From the NCBI RefSeq assembly GCF_000186865.1, contig NW_008705561.1, forward strand, positions 2,843,370-2,907,369: 64,000 bases of DNA, given 5' to 3'. The position numbers and the translations under genes are program-made. Below the pieces are notes generated by a model. It was given only the letters and a program-made list of their open reading frames with translations. It was not told where the DNA came from and ran no database searches. Each line of letters opens with the position of its first letter. The first letter of the stretch is position 1. Shown piece by piece: positions 57,694-64,000 of the stretch. The DNA comes from Aureococcus anophagefferens. Its lineage: Eukaryota > Sar > Pelagophyceae > Pelagomonadales > Pelagomonadaceae.

Positions 57694-58707
57694 TCACCAG
57701 TCGTCGTATCGCGGCGTCGACATGCGGAACATGCACGGCAGAAAAAGACACCCGCCGCAGAGGCCCTGCGGGCCGCCGCAGCCCCAAGATACGCGGCTGG
57801 AATGACAGAAGTCGTCGTGGAATACGATCGTCGCGTTTTTATTTTTGAAGACACCGTCCGCTCCGCTTCGGCTGTAATAGTCATCTTTTTTCGGCCCGGG
57901 TTTATCGCAAATGGTGTACATGACAAACCTGTTGCGCCCTCGTGCTTCCAGCTTGTAACAGCAGACGGGGCCGAGCGGCACGGCGAGGGCGCCGCCCGGT
58001 CCGAGGCAGCAGCAAATCCCGACGCCGGGGCCCAACCTACGTTTGAAGGTGAGATCCTCCCACGTCCAGCGGCGCCGGCGCACGCACCACCACCCCTGCA
58101 CACGCAGCGCGCCACCGATCTCGTCGTCGCGAGACGGCTGCTGTCCCTTCGAGTCCGACGCGCGCGCCTCTTCTGCCGTCCCGGCGTCGTATTTCGCGGC
58201 GCCGGCCTGCGCCTCTTCTGGGTATTTCGCGGCGCCGGGCTGCGCGACGACGACGCCTCCCCTTTGCTGGATCGCGAGGACGCGCGCCTCCCGGGCCTTG
58301 GCCCTGGCGATCCGCTGTCGCTGGAGGCCCTGGAGCTTCCGCGCGCTGTCGTCCCGGACGTATTCCCGAGGGGGCGGCGCGCCGCCGTCGCGGCCCCGCT
58401 CGCCGCTCGGCGCCGCGCCCGCCGCGGGCGACCCGCCGTCGACGACCGCGCGGCAGCGCCTCGCCCGGTCCACGAGCGTGCCCGTCTCGTCGACGCCCAG
58501 CGCGCGGCACGCGCCGGAGATGACCTCGGGGATACGTCCCTCGAGACCGAGCTGTTCCTTGAGGAACACGCAGTGCTCCTTGAGCGTCGGCTCCGGCCCG
58601 GGGGCGACGGCGACCACGCGCGCCTCGATCACCGGGACGGGCTCCGGCGCGACTCTGCCCGAGTTTGCGCCGTGCGCCTTTTGTACAACGCGCGGCGCGT
58701 CGTCCAT
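57694..58707 (-). CDS. protein of unknown function with Cys-rich C-terminus
   Basis: 337 residues. I do not recognise a family. The N-terminal half is helical with an IQ-like basic helix (ARKLQGLQRQRIARAKAREA) and Ala/Gln-rich linkers with a small repeat (AAKYPEEAQ, AAKYDAGTAEE). The C-terminal 120 residues contain many Cys, Trp and aromatic residues (GWWCVRRRRWTWEDLTFKRR, GICCCLGPGG, PVCCYKLEARGRNRF, CGGPQGLCGGCLFLPC). The CC/C-rich end resembles PLAC8/Cys-rich membrane-associated proteins, without a firm match. Its 3' flank carries the METTL7-derived fragment. Confidence 0.65.
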   Translation of the reverse strand: MDDAPRVVQKAHGANSGRVAPEPVPVIEARVVAVAPGPEPTLKEHCVFLKEQLGLEGRIPEVISGACRALGVDETGTLVDRARRCRAVVDGGSPAAGAAPSGERGRDGGAPPPREYVRDDSARKLQGLQRQRIARAKAREARVLAIQQRGGVVVAQPGAAKYPEEAQAGAAKYDAGTAEEARASDSKGQQPSRDDEIGGALRVQGWWCVRRRRWTWEDLTFKRRLGPGVGICCCLGPGGALAVPLGPVCCYKLEARGRNRFVMYTICDKPGPKKDDYYSRSGADGVFKNKNATIVFHDDFCHSSRVSWGCGGPQGLCGGCLFLPCMFRMSTPRYDDW

Positions 58708-59210
58708 GGACAGACGTTTGATGGCTTATCAGGAGTGTTTCTTGGCGCCGTTTCTTCACGTCGGGATTGACGCTTCTATGGCGCCCGGCATGTTGCTGCC
58801 GCGTCGAAGCCCGTCAAACCAGCGCGCGTTGGCATAAGCATTGCTGCCAGGAATGCTTGCCCCTGACGGAGCGCAATCAGGCTGTGGCGCACGGCGTAGC
58901 AATGATGAGGTTTTCAGGTTTCCAAAAGTTTGGTGGCTCGGAGCCAAAGGTCAAAATTTACCCCGCATTCTGGTGCCGAATCGGCACCAGCGCGTTTTGG
59001 CTGTGAGCTGCATCTCAGCCGCATTGGATTTCGTCAGGGACAGAGGGCAGCCTCGCATCCCAACTAAGTTACTTCAACCACCGCCTACACAAGTACCTCT
59101 GCTGGCATAAGCGCAGTAAAGGGGACTCAAGATGCCGCCCGTGCGCTTGCGGCGCGAGGCCGTGCCGGCCAGCTGGAGCGCGGCCGCAGTGGTCGCTGGA
59201 AAACCCGCCC
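58708..59210. other. intergenic region with a perfect hairpin
   Basis: About 500 bases without a gene, less GC-rich than the coding flanks. A perfect 10-bp inverted repeat with a one-base centre, CTGGTGCCGA / TCGGCACCAG, lies at 58970-58990. Duplicated METTL7 3'-flank sequence begins near 59168. Nothing else recognised. Confidence 0.5.
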
Positions 59211-60062
59211 TTACGACGCCGCGCGCGTCGCCTTGGCGATGATGTGGGGCCGCAGGAACGGGATCGGGACGGGCGCGAGGAACTCGTCGATGTCGAGGCC
59301 CTCGAAGAGGCCCGGCGCGACGGCGCGGATTGCGTCGGCCGTGCGCCGGAACTTGCAGCCGTTGCCGACGATCTCGAAGACGGGCGCAAAGGCGCGCTGC
59401 GCGAGGCGCGTCGCCGTCCCATCCTCTGCGGCTACGTGCTCCATGACGAGGAGCTTCCCCCCCGGCCGGAGCGCGCGCGCGGCCTGGCGCAGGACCGCCT
59501 CGGGGTCGTCGACGGAGCAGAGCACGTGCGTGAGCACCGCGACGTCGAAGGATGCCGCGGGCACGTCGACGTCCTCGCCCTTGAGCCAGGCCGTCTCCCG
59601 CGGGAACGTTAGGTGCGCGGCCGCGGCGGCCTGCGCCGCCTCGAAGTGGCGGTTCGGCTCGACGCCCGTCCACCGGCTCGGCGCGTTCGCGGCGTCGAGG
59701 CAGGCGAAGTTCGTGCCCGGGCCCGGGCCGAACTCGATGACGGCCCGGCCCGCGAGCGCGCCGCCGAGGCCGAGGCGCTCGCAGCGCGGCGGCAGCATCG
59801 CGGGCTCCTTGGCCAGCGATTCGCACAGCCTCGCGAACGCGCGCGCGCGCAGGGACCCGTCCGACGCCAGCGCCGCGAGCCCGAGCGCGGCGACGAGCAC
59901 GACGGCGCCGAGGACGTAGGACAGGAACTTGAGGGCCCTGCTCGCGAAGCCACGAGACTCTAGCGCGAGGCGAGCCGTCGCGACGATGCACAGCGACGCC
60001 GTCGCCAGGCCTATTGCTACGGGGGGCACGCAACACGGACAGACCTGCAGCCCCAGAGACAT
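59211..60062 (-). CDS. METTL7-like SAM-dependent (thiol) methyltransferase
   Basis: 283 residues. The N-terminus holds hydrophobic segments (VAIGLATASLCIVATARLAL, and LKFLSYVLGAVVLVAALGLA), consistent with ER or lipid-droplet membrane anchoring as in animal METTL7. The SAM site is AVIEFGPGPGTNFACLD. The class signature THVLCSVDDPEAVLRQAARA then LRPGGKLLVMEHVAAEDGTA is the METTL7 (TMT1) pattern. Family members methylate alkyl thiols or small substrates. It ends PHIIAKATRAAS. A copy of its last part lies at 57576-57693. Confidence 0.85.
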   Translation of the reverse strand: MSLGLQVCPCCVPPVAIGLATASLCIVATARLALESRGFASRALKFLSYVLGAVVLVAALGLAALASDGSLRARAFARLCESLAKEPAMLPPRCERLGLGGALAGRAVIEFGPGPGTNFACLDAANAPSRWTGVEPNRHFEAAQAAAAAHLTFPRETAWLKGEDVDVPAASFDVAVLTHVLCSVDDPEAVLRQAARALRPGGKLLVMEHVAAEDGTATRLAQRAFAPVFEIVGNGCKFRRTADAIRAVAPGLFEGLDIDEFLAPVPIPFLRPHIIAKATRAAS

Positions 60063-60241
60063 GCCGCGAGCGACGACCGTGCGATGAGAAACGCCTCAGC
60101 CAAGACCCTGGACTGCGATTTTACCGCAAGTAAAAGGGGAGCTTCAAGTTCGATACTTAAAGCTCCGCTCCCACAAATCAAAAAGCAAGCAATCAAAGTA
60201 AATAAGTTCATGCATATGGGCTAGCTAGTTAGAAAGCGCGG

Positions 60242-61252
60242 TCACCGCGGCCGCCCCCGCGCGTAGGACGCGAGCCCCACGCCCGCGGCGAGGAGCGCGA
60301 AGGCGGCCGCGTGCGCGGCGGAGAAGGGCTTCTCGAAGAGGAGGAAGCTGAGGACGAGCGTGAGGACCTTGCGGAGGGACGTGACGACGACGCCGGCGAC
60401 GCCCGAGAGCTCCTTGACGACGACGAGGTAGGCGCGGAGCCCCGCGTAGGAGCAGCACGCCTGCGCGACGAGGAGCGCGGCGCCGGCGCCGTGGTCGCCG
60501 CACCACGCGAGCGCGGGGCGGAGCTCGCCGGACCCGGCGCAGTAGGCGAGAACGAGGACGAAGCAGCCCGCGTTCGAGTAGACGATCATGCGCCCCACGG
60601 GGTACCGGAGCTCCCGGAGCACGCGCTCCTGCAGGTTCGGCACGAGCGCGTCCGCGAAGACCGCGAGGCCCAGGAGACCGCAGCCGAGCGGGAGCCCGTC
60701 CCTCCCGTCGCCGGCCTCGCCCCGGAAGTCCGCCAGGGACAGGAGCGCCAGCGCGGCGCACATGAGGAGCGCCGCGGCGTACTCGAGCGGCGCGAATTTC
60801 TTCCCCCCGAGGATCGTGCCGAAGACCATCGTCGGCACGAGCTTGCTCGACTTGAAGGCGACCTTGACGGGGTAGTTGACGTAGTTGAGCGCCGCGGAGC
60901 CGCTGCCCTGCGACGCCGCGAGCGCGACCGCGAGCGCGGCGACGCAGCGCCGGAGCGTCGTCGCGTCGGCGGGCGCGAGCGCCTCGTCGAGCGCCTGCCA
61001 CTCGAGGGCCGCCGCGCAGGCCGAGACGACGGCGATCTCGACGAGCGTCATGAACCAGCCGAAGGAGAAGCCCGGCGTGCGGAAGGCGCGCTCCTGCAGC
61101 GCGTCGTGCGCGAGGAAGAAGAGAAAGAGGCAGGCCACGGCGGCGGTCAGGCGCGGGCTCCAGGCCGGCGGCGGCTCCGCGACGTGATCCTTCAGGGCCG
61201 ACACGTGCTCCGGCCGCGGCGACCCGAGGAGCGCGTTGTCGGAGCTCGTCAT
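60242..61252 (-). CDS. PAPS transporter, SLC35B2/B3-like
   Basis: 336 residues with about ten membrane helices. The motif ALNYVNYPVKVAFKSSKLVP, GKKFAPLEYAAALLMCAALA, DALVPNLQERVLRELRYPVG then MIVYSN, and TSLRKVLTLVLSFLLFEKPF are hallmarks of the SLC35B2/B3 nucleotide-sulfate transporter group, including the conserved Lys pairs. It would bring 3'-phosphoadenosine 5'-phosphosulfate into the Golgi in exchange for PAP, feeding the two sulfotransferase-like proteins found elsewhere in the window. Start at MTSSDNALLG. Single exon. Confidence 0.9.
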   Translation of the reverse strand: MTSSDNALLGSPRPEHVSALKDHVAEPPPAWSPRLTAAVACLFLFFLAHDALQERAFRTPGFSFGWFMTLVEIAVVSACAAALEWQALDEALAPADATTLRRCVAALAVALAASQGSGSAALNYVNYPVKVAFKSSKLVPTMVFGTILGGKKFAPLEYAAALLMCAALALLSLADFRGEAGDGRDGLPLGCGLLGLAVFADALVPNLQERVLRELRYPVGRMIVYSNAGCFVLVLAYCAGSGELRPALAWCGDHGAGAALLVAQACCSYAGLRAYLVVVKELSGVAGVVVTSLRKVLTLVLSFLLFEKPFSAAHAAAFALLAAGVGLASYARGRPR

Positions 61253-61573
61253 GGCCGCCGTCGAAGCAGAAATCTGACCCGCACTCCTCGCAGCCGTTGT
61301 CGCGGTCCTTGTACACGACCTTGGCCGGGTTGCGCGGGATGCCGCCGCGCCGATGCCTCCGAGCCGATGGACTACCGACGGCTTGGAATCGGCTTGGAGA
61401 TTCGAGTCAATGTTTGACATCAAGTTGACATTAACAGTGCTGCTAGGCTGCCCCGATCGGGCCTCGCGACAGTTGAGCCAACACGCATAAAAACTAGCCC
61501 GTGTCCTCGCCGGCGGTTCCTCGCGCTCGGCTGGGCGTAAACGGGAGCCACGGCGCTGGTCCGCGGCGCCGCG
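61253..61573. other. divergent intergenic region
   Basis: About 320 bases between the PAPS transporter (minus) and the EF-hand-like gene (plus). It includes a TTGAAATC-like, AT-richer stretch around 61380-61440 with GTTTGACATCAAGTTGACATT. No gene or known element is seen. Confidence 0.45.
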
Positions 61574-62083
61574 ATGGGCGCCGTGACGGAATCGACGATC
61601 CGCGAGAAGCGCGACGCGCTCGCGCGGGACCAGGCGGCCCTCGCGGCGACGGGCCGGCTGCGGAGCGACCGGGACTCGCAGCGCGCCGCCGACGCCGCGG
61701 CCGAGGCGACGAGCTCCCAGGCGGCGAGCGCCGAGGCCGTGAGCCAGTGCTTCGTGGCGCGGCCCGCGGCGCGCGGCGGCGCCAACGAGCGCGTCCTGCG
61801 GCGCGTCTTCCACGCCGAGGAGCGGCGCGCCCGCGAGCGCGGCCGCGCGGGCGCGGGCCGCGCGGAGCTCGCGGCGGCGCTCGAGGCGTGCACGGGCTGC
61901 GCGCCGCGGCCCGCCGAGGTCCGCGCCATGCTCGCGGGCCGCGACACCGTCGACGTCGACGCGTTCCTCGCCATCTACCGCGACGTCCGGGCCGGCGCCC
62001 TCCCCTTCGAGAACCTGGCCAGGGCCATGGCCGCGTTCGCCGCGCTCTGCGCGGCCATCCCGGACACCGCCGCCGTCGCCTAG
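61574..62083 (+). CDS. small helical protein with degenerate EF-hand-like half
   Basis: 169 residues from MGAVTESTIREKRDAL. The N-terminal half is a charged helix (REKRDALARDQAALAATGRL). The second half, RVLRRVFHAEERRARERGRA then AELAAALEACTGCAPRPAEV and DTVDVDAFLAIYRDV, has the helix-loop-helix rhythm of calmodulin-like EF-hands, but the loops lack the acidic Ca2+ ligands. It is probably a structural relative without metal binding. Start could be elsewhere by a few codons. I see no membrane or signal segment. Confidence 0.6.
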   Translation: MGAVTESTIREKRDALARDQAALAATGRLRSDRDSQRAADAAAEATSSQAASAEAVSQCFVARPAARGGANERVLRRVFHAEERRARERGRAGAGRAELAAALEACTGCAPRPAEVRAMLAGRDTVDVDAFLAIYRDVRAGALPFENLARAMAAFAALCAAIPDTAAVA

Positions 62084-62232
62084 GGGGCGAGGGCTAAGAT
62101 CTGCTAGCGCTAAGCAGTACTCTAGGCAACGCCGGCTTCATCAAGTTGACAACGACGGAAAAAGCAGCCCGCCGTGAGATGGCTATCTGATGGCTGGGTC
62201 GCTGGGCTAGTATCAAACCATATACGGCCTCG

Positions 62233-63804
62233 ATGTCCTTCCGCGACTTCGTCAAGAGCCGCGGCGCCGCGCCGGCGCGGGCCGAGGCGGCGCCGGCGCC
62301 GCGGCGGCGGCCGGGCGGCGCGGCGGCGGCGGCGCGCGGCGGCGAGGCGGTCGCGACGCGGACCTTCGGCCGGTCGGCCCCGCGCAACGGCGCGCGCGCG
62401 CGCGCCCGGGCGGAGAACGCGAAAAAGCTCGGGGGCAAGGTCTTCGTCGGCACGCCCGGCGACGTCGCCGCCCACGAGTCGATGGCGAAGCTCCTCGCGC
62501 GCGTGGCCGAGCACGTGCCCCTGCCGCCGGGGCGGCCGCGGCCCCTGGCGGGCTTCGAGGCGCCCGCGCACGCGCGCCTCAACGCGCTGCGGCGCGCGAC
62601 GGCCCTGCTCGTCGGGCCCGACGCGCTCGAGGCCGCGGAGGCGAGCGAGCGCGGCCTCGGCATCTTCTGCGAGGCCGCGTCGACGGCGCTCAACTTCCTC
62701 GCGGCGCTCCTCGAGTCGGACCACCCGCTCCGCTACGGTCTGGGCACCCGCTTCAGCCTCCCGGCGCTCACGCGGCAGCACGCGGAAGCCGTCGCGCTCG
62801 CGACCGCGCGGCGCGTCGTCGTCCGCATGCACGACAACGGCTTCTTCGGCAACTTCCTCCAGCTCCTCGACGCGCTCGTGCACTGCCCGGCCTCCTGCGC
62901 CATCGCCGTCGACTGGCGCACGGACGGCCACGAGGGCCACTTCACCTACGGCTCCGAGAACGTCGGCGCGAACGTCTACGACGACCTCTTCGAGCCCCTC
63001 GGCGACGCGGACGTCCAAAACACACTAACCTTCCCGCCGGACGACGCTCCGCCGGCGGCGCCGGCCTCCGAGGCCGACGCCGTCCACGCGCAGATCGCGG
63101 CGCAGCTCGCGCCGCGCGACGGCGGCGTCGTCAAGAGCTCGCGCCGCGTGAACCTCTACCTCTCCGCGTGCTTCCGCGGCCTCTACTTCGACGCGCCGGA
63201 GTTCGACCGGCACCGGCGGGCCTACGCGGCGGCCTACGCGGCCCGCGTCCGCGTCCGCGACCGCTCCGTGAACGCGGCGTTCGCCGCGGTCGCCGCGGTG
63301 CTCGAGGGCGCGTACGTCGTCGGCGTGCACAAGCGCGTCGCGACGCCCGCGACGGAGCAGATGCAGCGGCGCCTGCGCATCCCGGCCGTCGCGACCTTCG
63401 CCGACGTCGCCGCGCGATTGTTCGTCGCGCGCGGCGGGTTCCAGCGGCGCGCGCTCGTCTACCTCGCGACGGACGACGCGGCCGCGCCGCCCGCGTTCCG
63501 GTCCGTCTTCGGCGACCGCCTCGTCGTGCGCGACGGCGTGCGGCGCACGGACGGCGGCGTGCGGAACGGCGTCATGAACGAGGTCCACAACCAGCCCGGC
63601 AGCGGCCTCCAGGAGGCGCGGGACGCGCTCCTCGACGCGCTCATTCTAGCCCACTGCTGCGACGTCCTCGTCCACGTCGACTCCAACGTCGTCCTCTCCG
63701 TCGCCTGCATGAACGCGGACCTCGAGCTCGTCCACGCGGCGGAGCACTCCGACGACGCCGCGGACCGCCAGGACCAGTTCACGGAGCTAACTAGCGAGGA
63801 GTGA
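62233..63804 (+). CDS. fucosyltransferase-like glycosyltransferase
   Basis: 523 residues. After an Ala/Arg-rich N-terminus, VRMHDNGFFGNFLQLLDALV, AIAVDWRTDG, TYGSENVGANVYDDLFEPL and YVVGVHKRVATPATEQMQRR appear. Later RALVYLATDD, RNGVMNEVHNQPGSGLQEAR and DALILAHCCDVLVHVDSNVV follow. The V-H-x-R, LATDD and 'LA-CDVLVH-DSNV' series is the layout of GT23/NodZ/O-fucosyltransferase-like enzymes, which use GDP-fucose, but exact specificity cannot be told. No clear signal anchor. Its 3' end overlaps the convergent gene by 18 bp. Confidence 0.65.
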   Translation: MSFRDFVKSRGAAPARAEAAPAPRRRPGGAAAAARGGEAVATRTFGRSAPRNGARARARAENAKKLGGKVFVGTPGDVAAHESMAKLLARVAEHVPLPPGRPRPLAGFEAPAHARLNALRRATALLVGPDALEAAEASERGLGIFCEAASTALNFLAALLESDHPLRYGLGTRFSLPALTRQHAEAVALATARRVVVRMHDNGFFGNFLQLLDALVHCPASCAIAVDWRTDGHEGHFTYGSENVGANVYDDLFEPLGDADVQNTLTFPPDDAPPAAPASEADAVHAQIAAQLAPRDGGVVKSSRRVNLYLSACFRGLYFDAPEFDRHRRAYAAAYAARVRVRDRSVNAAFAAVAAVLEGAYVVGVHKRVATPATEQMQRRLRIPAVATFADVAARLFVARGGFQRRALVYLATDDAAAPPAFRSVFGDRLVVRDGVRRTDGGVRNGVMNEVHNQPGSGLQEARDALLDALILAHCCDVLVHVDSNVVLSVACMNADLELVHAAEHSDDAADRQDQFTELTSEE

Positions 63805-64000
63805 GGGGTCGAGCTCGCCGTGGACGAAGCGGCCGAGGGCCTCCGCGTCGCGCACGGCCGCCGCGAGCGCGCCGCTCGCCGGAAGGTCGCCGGGCGCCGC
63901 GACGACGAAGGCCGCGCCGCCGGGTCCCCGGCCGCCCCACGCGCACGCCGCGCCGCCGCCGCGCGACACGGCGACGGGCGCGCCCGCGGCGAGCCAGGGC
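63787..64000 (-). CDS. C-terminal part of an unknown protein (5' end outside window)
   Basis: Minus-strand frame open from the window edge to TAG at 63789-63787, about 70 residues. The peptide GGRGPGGAAFVVAAPGDLPA then SGALAAAVRDAEALGRFVHG is Ala/Gly-rich with an ordered end (ELDPSLLAS). No family can be named. It overlaps the fucosyltransferase-like CDS on the opposite strand by 18 bases. Confidence 0.55.
   Translation of the reverse strand, partial: PWLAAGAPVAVSRGGGAACAWGGRGPGGAAFVVAAPGDLPASGALAAAVRDAEALGRFVHGELDPSLLAS

Overview
This is GC-rich, very compact nuclear DNA of a eukaryotic alga, most likely a pelagophyte stramenopile close to Aureococcus anophagefferens. The species is an inference. 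It rests on protein-coding introns that are short non-autonomous DNA transposons ('introner elements') with 8-bp target-site duplications, on a UGA-containing selenoprotein, on stramenopile-style secreted EGF, FG-GAP and ShK-like proteins, and on an AT-rich island carrying a DUF285 ORF like those of the virus infecting that alga. Genes sit on both strands. Many convergent stop codons are only 7-100 bp apart, and one pair overlaps. Two 50-N assembly gaps (12110-12159 and 50729-50778) interrupt genes.

Layout. 1-254: 3' end of a Cys-rich protein. 566-8130: a soluble-adenylyl-cyclase-like protein (two cyclase domains, STAND-type ATPase, PH-like and C2-like tail) with seven introners. 9021-10254: a sulfotransferase with an internally deleted introner. 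10285-12432: a membrane protein with two introners. 12559-17235: DnaJ membrane protein, second sulfotransferase-like protein, UbiA prenyltransferase, degenerate XPG/Rad2-family protein. 17417-25124: PCID2-like PCI protein, outer-dynein-arm docking coiled coil, ATP6AP2-like protein, tRNA-dihydrouridine synthase (frameshifted), phytanoyl-CoA-dioxygenase-like protein (frameshifted), 2H phosphoesterase. 25132-36000: ShK-like membrane protein, SelW/Rdx-type selenoprotein with a candidate SECIS, repetitive coiled coil, damaged FG-GAP gene, BCKDHB fragment, secreted EGF protein, ankyrin protein. 35959-41813: an FKBP-MYND-beta4-galactosyltransferase fusion and an FkbM methyltransferase. 41840-43230: AT-rich island. 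43462-52854: Rieske protein, SHAQKYF-MYB factor, ITPase, two proteins of unknown role, DUF4396 and twin-CX9C genes with an ATGA overlap, NUP50-like nucleoporin, a probable plastid protein. 52977-57502: BPI/PDZ-like protein with four introners. 57694-64000: unknown Cys-rich protein, METTL7-like methyltransferase, SLC35B2/B3-like PAPS transporter, EF-hand-like protein, fucosyltransferase-like enzyme, and a partial gene.

The main system is the introner population. I count 15 clear copies in two subfamilies with different terminal inverted repeats but a shared internal core. Each copy supplies its own AG acceptor through the inverted repeat, and the 5' splice site comes from the duplicated target. 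Removing each one restores an open reading frame; I checked phase across all exons of the cyclase (2063 codons) and the BPI/PDZ gene (1243 codons). About half of the co-opted donors read GC instead of GT. The general mechanism is published for this alga and for Micromonas. The individual loci, the GC-donor excess, the deleted copy and the other-family candidates are read from this sequence.
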